Positions 15,957-21,424 of a stretch of DNA of 23,172 nucleotides are shown piece by piece. Made by a program: the position numbers and the translations under genes. The notes beneath the pieces are model-generated. The model did not search any database, had not been told where the DNA came from, and saw only the letters and a list, made by a program, of their open reading frames with translations. Source of the DNA: Propionibacteriaceae bacterium (GTDB lineage Bacteria > Actinomycetota > Actinomycetes > Propionibacteriales > Propionibacteriaceae); the NCBI GenBank assembly GCA_020438595.1, contig JAGQUI010000009.1, positions 1 through 23,172 of the forward strand. The letters are read 5' to 3'. Every line of letters begins with the position of its first letter. The first letter of the stretch is position 1.

Positions 15957-16250
15957 CTAGATCCGCAGCGTGGTCTTGTTGAAGCTGGGCGCCGGCGTGC
16001 CCATCACCCGCGTCCACTGGCCGGCCGCGAACCGGTTGACCAGGAGTTGGGAGAGCCCGATCCCGATCCCGCTCGCGACGGCCCAGGTCAGGGCGCGCCG
16101 CAGGGGAACGTCGGGATCGTTCGGCTCGGGTGGTGTGTCACCGGTGGCGAGTTCCCACGCCTTGTTCACCGCTTTCACGGCGAGCACCGTGGTGAGCGCA
16201 CCGACGGCCCCCGCGTACAGGTTCCAGAGCAACTTCTGCGACGTGTTCAC
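15957..16250 (-). CDS. DUF4235 membrane protein
   Basis: A 97-residue protein matching DUF4235. Two hydrophobic helices (about residues 8-26 and 60-78) flank a short loop rich in acidic residues and prolines, as expected for a small inner-membrane protein with both ends on one side. The start is GTG 16250, because AGGAGGA precedes it by about 4 nt; an upstream ATG would bypass this strong site. The function is unknown. It is divergent from the DUF3093 gene with only 45 bp between the starts, so the two promoters must overlap. Confidence 0.83.
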   Translation of the reverse strand: MNTSQKLLWNLYAGAVGALTTVLAVKAVNKAWELATGDTPPEPNDPDVPLRRALTWAVASGIGIGLSQLLVNRFAAGQWTRVMGTPAPSFNKTTLRI

Positions 16251-16283
16251 GTGTCCTCCTGCAGCCATCCTGCCAAGCCCGGC

Positions 16284-16289
16284 TAGCGT
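16284..16289 (+). promoter_or_regulatory. -10 box of the DUF3093-dut-DUF3710-OB operon (leaderless geometry)
   Basis: TAGCGT ends exactly 6 nt before the ATG at 16296, which predicts a leaderless operon mRNA. Confidence 0.5.
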
Positions 16290-16295
16290 GGATCA

Positions 16296-16787
16296 ATGAC
16301 GTACCGCGAACGCCTTGTCGTGCCCGCCGGCTGGTGGGTGGTCGGCATGTTCTTCGCGCTGACCTTCGTGACCGCGGTCGGCTTCTACGCCGGACCCTGG
16401 ATCGCGCTGGCGGCCGGCACGGTCACGGCCGCGTGCGTCGCGCTCTCACTCGTGTGGTTCGGACGGGTGTTGGTCGTCGTGGACGAGACCGGCGTGCACG
16501 CCGGGACGGCGGTGCTCGAGTGGCCCTGGGTGGGCGAGGTCGTCGTCCACGACCGGGCGGCCACCCGGCGCCGGCTCGGACCGGCCGCCGATCCGGCGGC
16601 CTGGCTGATGGTGCGGGGGTACGTGCCGGCCTCGGTGGAGGTGCGGGTGGCGGACGCGGCCGACCCGCACCCGTACTGGCTGGTCTCCAGCCGGAGGGCG
16701 GCGCAGCTTGCCGCAGTGATCGAGGAATCCCGCCCCATCTCGCCGGGCGGGGAGGGGCCGTCCGCCCCGGCTAGACTGCCGCAATGA
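16296..16787 (+). CDS. DUF3093 membrane protein
   Basis: A 163-residue protein of the actinobacterial DUF3093 family: Y-R-E-R-L-x-V-P near the N-terminus, two closely spaced transmembrane helices (about 10-30 and 34-55), then a cytoplasmic beta-rich domain containing H-P-Y-W-L-V-S-S-R-R. The function is unknown. It is the homologue of the gene beside dut in mycobacteria (Rv2698). It overlaps dut by ATGA, the first of several overlaps in this run, although dut also has its own -10 box inside this gene's 3' end. Confidence 0.85.
   Translation: MTYRERLVVPAGWWVVGMFFALTFVTAVGFYAGPWIALAAGTVTAACVALSLVWFGRVLVVVDETGVHAGTAVLEWPWVGEVVVHDRAATRRRLGPAADPAAWLMVRGYVPASVEVRVADAADPHPYWLVSSRRAAQLAAVIEESRPISPGGEGPSAPARLPQ
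16772..16777 (+). promoter_or_regulatory. internal -10 box directly before dut (leaderless geometry)
   Basis: TAGACT ends 6 nt before the dut ATG at 16784 and lies in the last codons of the DUF3093 gene. dut can therefore be transcribed separately as a leaderless mRNA as well as from the operon. Confidence 0.45.
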
Positions 16788-17293
16788 CCTCGGCCACCCC
16801 GGAACGGGTTCGGGTCGGCCTGACCAGGCTCGACCCGGGAATGCCCGTACCCCGGTATGCGCACCCCGGCGACGCGGGGGCCGATCTGGCGATCGCCGAG
16901 GACTGCGAGCTCGGTCCGGGCGAGCGTCGGCTGGTCGGCACCGGGATCGCGATCGCGCTGCCCGAGGGGTGGGCCGGCTTCGTCCACCCGCGCTCGGGGC
17001 TGGCGGCTCGCGCGGGCCTCACCATCGTGAACGCCCCCGGCACCGTGGACGCCGGCTACCGGGGTGAGATCCGGGTCTGCCTGCTGAACACCGATCGCAG
17101 CGCGCCGGTACGCCTGGTCCGCGGGGACCTGATCGCCCAGCTGGTGGTCCAGCGGGTGGCCGAGGCGGATTTCGAACTTCTCGACCAGCTTCCGGAGAGC
17201 GACCGCGGCGAGCGCGGGCACGGCTCCACCGGGGGGGTCACGGAATGGGCGGCCCCGCAGGTCGCCGGCACGACGACAGAGGTGGACAAGTGA
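16784..17293 (+). CDS. dut: deoxyuridine 5'-triphosphate nucleotidohydrolase (dUTPase)
   Basis: A 169-residue trimeric dUTPase hydrolysing dUTP to dUMP and pyrophosphate, keeping uracil out of DNA and feeding dTMP synthesis. All five motifs are present: I around HPGDAGADL (27-35), II P-R-S-G-L-A (69-74), III NAPGTVDAGYRGE (83-95, catalytic D89), IV G-D-L-I-A-Q-L-V-V (114-122) and V R-G-E-R-G-H-G-S-T-G (141-150). A short tail continues beyond motif V. It overlaps DUF3093 upstream (ATGA) and DUF3710 downstream (GTGA). Confidence 0.96.
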   Translation: MTSATPERVRVGLTRLDPGMPVPRYAHPGDAGADLAIAEDCELGPGERRLVGTGIAIALPEGWAGFVHPRSGLAARAGLTIVNAPGTVDAGYRGEIRVCLLNTDRSAPVRLVRGDLIAQLVVQRVAEADFELLDQLPESDRGERGHGSTGGVTEWAAPQVAGTTTEVDK

Positions 17294-18105
17294 TCTTTGG
17301 GCGCAAGCGCAAGCCGGTCGACGACCCGGTCGACTCCGAGGAGGAGGCGCTGGAGATCGTCGGGGACGACGCCGGCGAGCACGACGTCGACGTCGACGAG
17401 GGCGACCTCGATGACGGCGCGGACGACGACGTCTTCGATGAGGAGGCGCTGACCGAGGCCGAGCTCGCGGTGGCCGAGGATGAGGCCGAGGATGAGGCCG
17501 ACGACGACTTCGATGAGGACGACGACGAGGTCGACGAGGTCGACTGGCGGGCCGACGGTCCCTTCGACTCCGAGGAGGTCGACCTGGGCGACCAGGTCGC
17601 CCGGGTCGACCTCGGCTCGCTCGTGATCACGCCGTGGGACGGGCTGGGCCTGCAGTTGCAGGTGAACGAGGCCAGCCGGGTCGTGCAGGCGGTGACGGCG
17701 GTCTGGAAGAACTCGGGCCTGGAGGTGGCCCTGTTCGCGGCGCCGGCCAGCGGCGGCCTGGCCGACGAGCTGCGCGAGGACGCCGTGGACGAGGCTGAGC
17801 AGGGCGGCGGCTCCGCCACCGTGGAGGACGGCCCCTTCGGCGCGGAGGTGCGTCGCGTGCTGCCCCAGGAGGGCCCCGGCGGCGAGCAGCTGTTCCACGT
17901 GTCCCGGATCTGGTTCGCCGAGGGCCCGCGCTGGCTGTTGCGGGGCACACTGCTGGGCGAGGCCGCGATCGGCGACGCGGACGCGCCGATGGTGGCGCCT
18001 TTCGCGGAGTTCTTCCGTAATCTGGTCGTGCGTCGCGGCGCCAAGCCGATGGTGCCCGGCGAACTGATCCCGATGACGTTGCCCGAGGGGGCCGGGGAGG
18101 GCTGA
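17290..18105 (+). CDS. DUF3710 family protein with a highly acidic N-terminal region
   Basis: A 271-residue actinobacterial DUF3710 protein. It opens M-I-F-G-R-K-R-K, followed by a stretch from about residue 11 to 100 made mostly of Asp and Glu, which must be disordered and strongly negative. The conserved domain follows (D-L-G-S-L-x-I-P/T near 111-120 and the F-A-x-F-F-R-N-x-V-V-x-R-G tail). The GTG start overlaps the dut stop (GTGA), which excludes the longer upstream frame. The stop overlaps the OB-fold gene (TGATG). The function is unknown; the invariant link with dut and an OB-fold gene suggests a nucleic-acid-related role (inference). Confidence 0.88.
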   Translation: MIFGRKRKPVDDPVDSEEEALEIVGDDAGEHDVDVDEGDLDDGADDDVFDEEALTEAELAVAEDEAEDEADDDFDEDDDEVDEVDWRADGPFDSEEVDLGDQVARVDLGSLVITPWDGLGLQLQVNEASRVVQAVTAVWKNSGLEVALFAAPASGGLADELREDAVDEAEQGGGSATVEDGPFGAEVRRVLPQEGPGGEQLFHVSRIWFAEGPRWLLRGTLLGEAAIGDADAPMVAPFAEFFRNLVVRRGAKPMVPGELIPMTLPEGAGEG

Positions 18106-18473
18106 TGGCGACCACGAATCCGATCCTGCGGGCGTTGCGGCGCCTGGGCGCGTCCAACGCGGAGCTGGAGTCGGAGGAGCGCCAGAAGATCGTCGAGTCC
18201 GCGGGCGCCACCCGGATCAGCGAGCTCAGCGACCGGCAGTGGGCGAGCCTGCGCGGGTCGATCGTCGTGCTGACCATGAAGCCGCGCAGCGGCACGCCCT
18301 GGCTGGAGGCCGAGTTCGAGGATGGATCGGGCACGGTCACCCTGATCTGGATGGGCCGCCGGGCGATCCCGGGGATCAGCGCGGGACGCGAACTGATGGT
18401 CAGCGGCCGCGTCTCCTACGTCGACGGCCAGCGCCGCCTCTACAACCCGTACTACGAGCTGATCGCGAGCTGA
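18105..18473 (+). CDS. OB-fold nucleic-acid-binding domain protein
   Basis: A 122-residue protein whose C-terminal 75 residues form an OB-fold of the RecG/aspartyl-tRNA-synthetase-like type: G-S-I-V-V-L-T-M-K-P, a W-L-E-A-E-F-E-D-G-S-G strand-turn, T-L-I-W-M-G-R-R, then G-R-V-S-Y-V-D-G-Q-R-R-L-Y-N-P. The N-terminal 45 residues are helical. It is the fourth gene of the DUF3093-dut-DUF3710-OB run and overlaps DUF3710 by TGATG. It probably binds single-stranded nucleic acid; the exact role is unknown. It is convergent with the ThrRS gene with a 13-bp gap. Confidence 0.88.
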   Translation: MATTNPILRALRRLGASNAELESEERQKIVESAGATRISELSDRQWASLRGSIVVLTMKPRSGTPWLEAEFEDGSGTVTLIWMGRRAIPGISAGRELMVSGRVSYVDGQRRLYNPYYELIAS

Positions 18474-18486
18474 GCCGCCCGACCCG

Positions 18487-19737
18487 TCACCGCGCCCAGT
18501 CCATGGGCGACCGGTCGCGGTGGGCCTGCGCGGCCCGTGCGACCAGTTCGTCGAGGGCGAGCACGTGCCTGCTGCCGTCACGGCCATCGGTGACCTGGAT
18601 GACGCCTCGGGCGACCTCGCGTTCCCCGATCACGGCGACCAGGGAGGCGCGGCACCGGCGGGCGTCCCGGATCCGGGCGCCGAGACTGCCGTCGAAGCCC
18701 GGGCGGGTCCGCAACCCGGCCGCCCTCAGCGCGTCCACGGCCTGTCGCGCCGGAGGATCCTGTGCCTCGCTCACGGGCAGGACGGCGACCTGGACCGGCG
18801 CCAGCCACAACGGCAGCCGACCCCGGTAGTGCTCGAGCAGCGACGCGACCACCCGCTCCATCGCCCCGACGGTGCCGCGGTGGATCATCACGACGCGCTG
18901 CCGCGAGCCGTCCGCGGCCTGGTACGCCAGGTCGAACCGCTCCGGCTGGTTGAAGTCCAGCTGGACGGTGGCGATGGTCTCCTCGTGGCCACGGCCGTCC
19001 CGCACCTGCAGATCGAGCTTCGGGCCGTAGAACGCCGCCTCACCGGGCGCCTCGACCAGCGCGGGACCCGCGTCGGCGAGGACCGACCCGGCGGCCTCCC
19101 GCAGCGCCGCCTGGCTGGCCTGCCAGGCCTCGGCCGAACCGAGCCACGCGGCGGAGTCGTCCCGCAGGGACAGCCGCACGTAGTCGACCGGGAGGCCAAG
19201 GACGGCCTGCGCCCGCAGCGCGGACCGCAGGGCGGCGGCGACCTCGTCCCCGACCTGGTCGGGCCGGCAGAACACGTGGGTGTCGTCGAGGGTGATCTGG
19301 CGGACGCGTTGCAGGCCTGAGACCACGCCGGACCGCTCGGCCCGGAACATCGGCGCGAGCTCGTTGAGCCGGATCGGCAGCTCGCGATAGGAGTGCTGGG
19401 CGCTGGCGTAGATCAGGGCGTGGTGGGGGCAGTTCGCCGGCCGCAGCACGACCTCGTCGTGGCCCAGGTCCATGGGCGGGAACATGTCGGCGGAGAACTT
19501 CGCCCAGTGCCCGGAACGCTCGAAGAGGGCACGCTTGCCGAGCACGGGGGTGTGCACGTCGACGCAGCCGTCGGCGTGGGCGATCTCCTTGGCGAGGCGC
19601 TGCAGTTCGTCCCTGATCGCGGCGCCGGCGGGCAGCCACAACGGCAGTCCCGAGCCGGCGAGCGGATCGGTGGCGAAGATGTCCAGGTCGCGGTTGAGGT
19701 CGCGGTGGTCGAGCACGTCGGGCTCAGGATCGTTCAT
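18487..19737 (-). CDS. thrS: short threonyl-tRNA synthetase without TGS and editing domains
   Basis: A 416-residue class II synthetase comprising only the ThrRS catalytic core (about 10-305) and the anticodon-binding domain (about 310-400). The zinc ligands that read threonine are in place: C103 (R-P-A-N-C-P), H154 (D-D-T-H-V-F-C) and H286 (I-H-R-G-T-V-G-A-M-E-R). The F-R-A-E-R motif 2 and G-L-Q-R-V-R are also intact, so it should be active. The N-terminal TGS and N2 editing domains of the usual roughly 640-690-residue enzyme are missing, so mischarged Ser-tRNA would not be cleared in cis. I start at ATG 19737, with GGAG 8 nt upstream. It is preceded by a threonine-codon attenuator, so it is probably an inducible second enzyme beside a housekeeping thrS elsewhere (inference). 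Confidence 0.9.
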   Translation of the reverse strand: MNDPEPDVLDHRDLNRDLDIFATDPLAGSGLPLWLPAGAAIRDELQRLAKEIAHADGCVDVHTPVLGKRALFERSGHWAKFSADMFPPMDLGHDEVVLRPANCPHHALIYASAQHSYRELPIRLNELAPMFRAERSGVVSGLQRVRQITLDDTHVFCRPDQVGDEVAAALRSALRAQAVLGLPVDYVRLSLRDDSAAWLGSAEAWQASQAALREAAGSVLADAGPALVEAPGEAAFYGPKLDLQVRDGRGHEETIATVQLDFNQPERFDLAYQAADGSRQRVVMIHRGTVGAMERVVASLLEHYRGRLPLWLAPVQVAVLPVSEAQDPPARQAVDALRAAGLRTRPGFDGSLGARIRDARRCRASLVAVIGEREVARGVIQVTDGRDGSRHVLALDELVARAAQAHRDRSPMDWAR

Positions 19738-19788
19738 GTCGTTCACTCCGTGGTCAGGGCCTCGGAGCGAACCGGGATCAGCCGTGGG

Positions 19789-19819
19789 AACGACGAAGGC
19801 CCCGGATCGCTCCGGGGCC
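19789..19819 (-). terminator. attenuator terminator (segments 3:4) before the ThrRS gene
   Basis: Read on the minus strand, GGCCCCGGA and TCCGGGGCC form a perfect 9-bp stem (19811-19819 with 19798-19806) capped by a GCGA tetraloop of the stable GNRA class. It is followed by TTCGTCGTT, a modest T-rich tail. It sits between the leader-peptide stop and the ThrRS ribosome binding site, which is the position of an attenuator and not of an end-of-gene terminator. Confidence 0.75.
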
Positions 19820-19895
19820 GATGGTGTGTGCGAGGTCAGGACAACGCGGTGGCGCCGGAACGAACCGGCGTCGTGGTGGCCTGATAGCTGCGCAT
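19798..19895 (-). promoter_or_regulatory. threonine-responsive transcription attenuator
   Basis: Four mutually exclusive segments are visible on the minus strand. Segment 1 CGCCGG (19865-19870) pairs perfectly with segment 2 CCGGCG (19853-19858) around a 6-nt loop. Segment 2, as TCGTTCCGG (19855-19863), pairs over 9 bp including one U-G with segment 3, CCGGAGCGA (19807-19815). Segment 3 otherwise forms the terminator with segment 4 (19798-19806). Segment 1 begins inside the last of three consecutive Thr codons. A ribosome stalled there for lack of charged tRNA-Thr would hide segment 1, allow 2:3 and let transcription reach the ThrRS gene. This is the same logic as E. coli thr and trp leaders, but has not been shown experimentally here. 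Confidence 0.72.
19836..19895 (-). CDS. threonine-rich leader peptide of the ThrRS attenuator
   Basis: A 19-residue peptide, MRSYQATTTPVRSGATALS, ending in TGA. It has three consecutive Thr codons (ACC ACG ACG, codons 7-9, 19869-19877) and a fourth at codon 16. Its ATG is exactly 6 nt after a TATGCT -10 box, so it is predicted to be translated from a leaderless transcript. The stop lies 16 nt before the terminator hairpin. The frame happens to be shared with the extended frame of ceoC, but that extension results from a probable frameshift. The promoter and the segment layout support independent translation. Confidence 0.7.
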   Translation of the reverse strand: MRSYQATTTPVRSGATALS

Positions 19896-20618
19896 TGCCC
19901 GAGCATACCGAAGCCTGGCCGGGGGCCGCGACCTCAGCCGGCGTCGACCGAGCGAAGATTCCGCGGCACCAGGTACTGGGCGAGATTCCGTCTCGTAGAC
20001 CGGGTCGGCGACGAACAGCAGCTCGTCGTTGGCCTCCAGCGCCGCGTCCCGCTCCGGCGCACGGGCGGCGCCGTCCCTGATGATCGTGACCAGCACGGCG
20101 TCGCCGGGCAGGTTGAGGTCGGCGATCCGGGTGCCCACCCGCGGCGAGGCCTCGGGCAGGGTCATCTCGACCAGGTTGGCGTGGCCGCCACTGAAGCTGA
20201 ACAGCCGGACCAGGTCGCCGACGGTCACCGCCTCCTCGACCAGGGCGCACATCAGGCGCGGCGTGGACACAGCGACGTCGACGCCCCACAGGTCGTCGAA
20301 CATCCACTCGTTGCTGGGGTGGTTCACCCGGCCGACCGTGCGCGGTACGCCGAACTCCGTCTTCGCCAGCAGCGAGTGGACGAGGTTCGCCTTGTCGTCG
20401 CCGGTCGCGGCGATCGCCACGTCGCAGGAGTCGAGGCTCGCCTCCTCGAGGCTGGCCAGCTCACAGGCGTCCGCGAGCAGCCACTCGGCCTCGGGGACGC
20501 TCTCGGGCTTGATCGCGTTGGGGTCGCGGTCGATCAGCAGGATCTCGTGCCCGTTGGCGATCAGCTCCCTGGCGATCGAACGACCGACGTTGCCGGCTCC
20601 GGCGATGACTACACGCAC
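19836..20618 (-). CDS. ceoC: CeoC/TrkA-type potassium uptake regulatory subunit, 3' end probably frameshifted
   Basis: A cytoplasmic K+ transport regulator with an N-terminal Rossmann RCK domain (V-I-A-G-A-G-N-V-G-R-S, acidic D-R-D at strand 2) binding NAD(H) or ATP, and a C-terminal RCK-C domain (about 135-212). As written the frame is 260 residues, but after L-F-V-A-D-P-V-Y-E-T-E the sequence turns Arg/Pro-rich with poor G/C at third positions. Skipping one T at 19985 restores L-A-Q-Y-L-V-P-R-N-L-R-S-V-D-A-G and a stop at 19934-19936, giving 227 residues, the usual length. This is either a real one-base insertion or a sequencing error. The core domains are intact. The GTG start at 20618 lies 16 nt after ceoB, with AGGGCAGGGA upstream. 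Confidence 0.85.
   Translation of the reverse strand: MRVVIAGAGNVGRSIARELIANGHEILLIDRDPNAIKPESVPEAEWLLADACELASLEEASLDSCDVAIAATGDDKANLVHSLLAKTEFGVPRTVGRVNHPSNEWMFDDLWGVDVAVSTPRLMCALVEEAVTVGDLVRLFSFSGGHANLVEMTLPEASPRVGTRIADLNLPGDAVLVTIIRDGAARAPERDAALEANDELLFVADPVYETESRPVPGAAESSLGRRRLRSRPPARLRYARAMRSYQATTTPVRSGATALS
19902..19907 (-). promoter_or_regulatory. -10 box of the ThrRS leader transcript
   Basis: TATGCT on the minus strand, 6 nt before the leader-peptide ATG. It lies 27 nt past the probable original ceoC stop at 19934-19936, so the ThrRS unit seems to have its own promoter even though it follows ceoBC on the same strand. Confidence 0.5.
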
Positions 20619-20634
20619 AGCTGGTCCCTGCCCT

Positions 20635-21297
20635 TCAGTGCTCTACCGGAGGCCGGCCCAGGATGTCCTCGACATCGGGCACCTGCTCGTTGGTGACGGC
20701 GGCGTAGATCAGGTCGCCGTCCTGGAAGACCGTGGCGTCGCCGGGCACGATGCCGGTGCCGAAGCGCATCAGGAACGGGATCCGGGACCGGGACGCCACC
20801 TCCATGGCGGTGAGCTTGGTGCCGACCCATCCGGTGTTCACGTGCACCTCGATCAGGCGGACGCTGCCGGACGGGTCGCGCCACTGCGGCTCCGAGCCCG
20901 ACGGCAGCAGCCGGCGCAGCACCTGGTCGGCCGCCCACCGGACCGTGGCGACGCTGGGGATGCCGAGCCGTTCGTAGACCTCCGCGCGGTTCTGGTCGTA
21001 GATCCTGGCGACCACGTTGTGCACCTCGAAGGTCTCCCGCACCACCCGGGCGGCGAGGATGTTCGAGTTGTCGCCGCTGGAGACGGCGGCGAAGCCGTCC
21101 GCGCGCTCGATGCCCGCGCGCTGCAGCACCTGCCGGTCGAACCCGACGCCCTTGACGGTCTTGCCCTGGAACTCCGGTCCGAGGCGGCGGAACGAGTCCT
21201 GCACGATGTCGATGACGGCGACCGAGTGGCCACGTCGCTCGAGTGCCCGGGCCAGGGACGCGCCCACGCGTCCGCAACCCATGATGACGATGTGCAC
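20635..21297 (-). CDS. ceoB: CeoB/TrkA-type potassium uptake regulatory subunit
   Basis: A 220-residue paralogue of the next gene: V-I-M-G-C-G-R-V-G-A-S-L-A Rossmann motif, D-I at the end of strand 2, a G-V-G-F-D-R segment, then an RCK-C domain ending D-L-I-Y-A-A-V-T. CeoB and CeoC act as an adjacent pair of TrkA-like subunits in mycobacteria. GTG 21297 is the start because it aligns with the family (V-H-I-V-I-M-G-C-G) and has GGAGG 7 nt upstream; the longer frame to 21468 runs into the divergent transporter's promoter. It leads a two-gene unit with ceoC and diverges from the KimA-like transporter, which is the likely partner or functional companion. Confidence 0.9.
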   Translation of the reverse strand: MHIVIMGCGRVGASLARALERRGHSVAVIDIVQDSFRRLGPEFQGKTVKGVGFDRQVLQRAGIERADGFAAVSSGDNSNILAARVVRETFEVHNVVARIYDQNRAEVYERLGIPSVATVRWAADQVLRRLLPSGSEPQWRDPSGSVRLIEVHVNTGWVGTKLTAMEVASRSRIPFLMRFGTGIVPGDATVFQDGDLIYAAVTNEQVPDVEDILGRPPVEH

Positions 21298-21335
21298 CGC
21301 CCTGCCTCCGCTCTGCGTCGGTACTACCGCGGAAG

Positions 21336-21341
21336 ACCCTA
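21336..21341 (-). promoter_or_regulatory. -10 box of the ceoBC operon
   Basis: TAGGGT on the minus strand, 38 nt upstream of GTG 21297, giving a leader of about 30 nt with the GGAGG site. It stands back to back with an identical TAGGGT for the divergent transporter. Confidence 0.45.
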
Positions 21342-21410
21342 TCCGGGCGACGCCCCGCGGTGAAACCGACGCTACACCGGCCAATGCCCCTGTGCCGGGC
21401 GCAAAGGGCA

Positions 21411-21416
21411 TAGGGT
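21411..21416 (+). promoter_or_regulatory. -10 box of the KimA-like transporter gene (leaderless geometry)
   Basis: TAGGGT ends 8 nt before GTG 21425. An imperfectly placed inverted repeat, ATGCCC (21384-21389) and GGGCAT (21406-21411), overlaps its upstream edge and could be an operator. No 5' leader long enough for a riboswitch exists. Confidence 0.45.
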
Positions 21417-21424
21417 TCCGTCTC

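Noticed and set aside
19737..19895. T-box riboswitch upstream of the ThrRS gene
   Set aside because: Only a CACCGCG fragment (in leader codons 15-17) resembles the T-box consensus. The leader is about 158 nt, with no stem I or specifier arrangement, and a coding leader with Thr codons explains the region better.
19836..19895. Thr-rich peptide as merely the C-terminus of CeoC
   Set aside because: The in-frame extension of CeoC has unnatural codon use and disappears when one base at 19985 is skipped. The peptide has its own -10 box at the standard spacing and sits exactly where the attenuator needs it.
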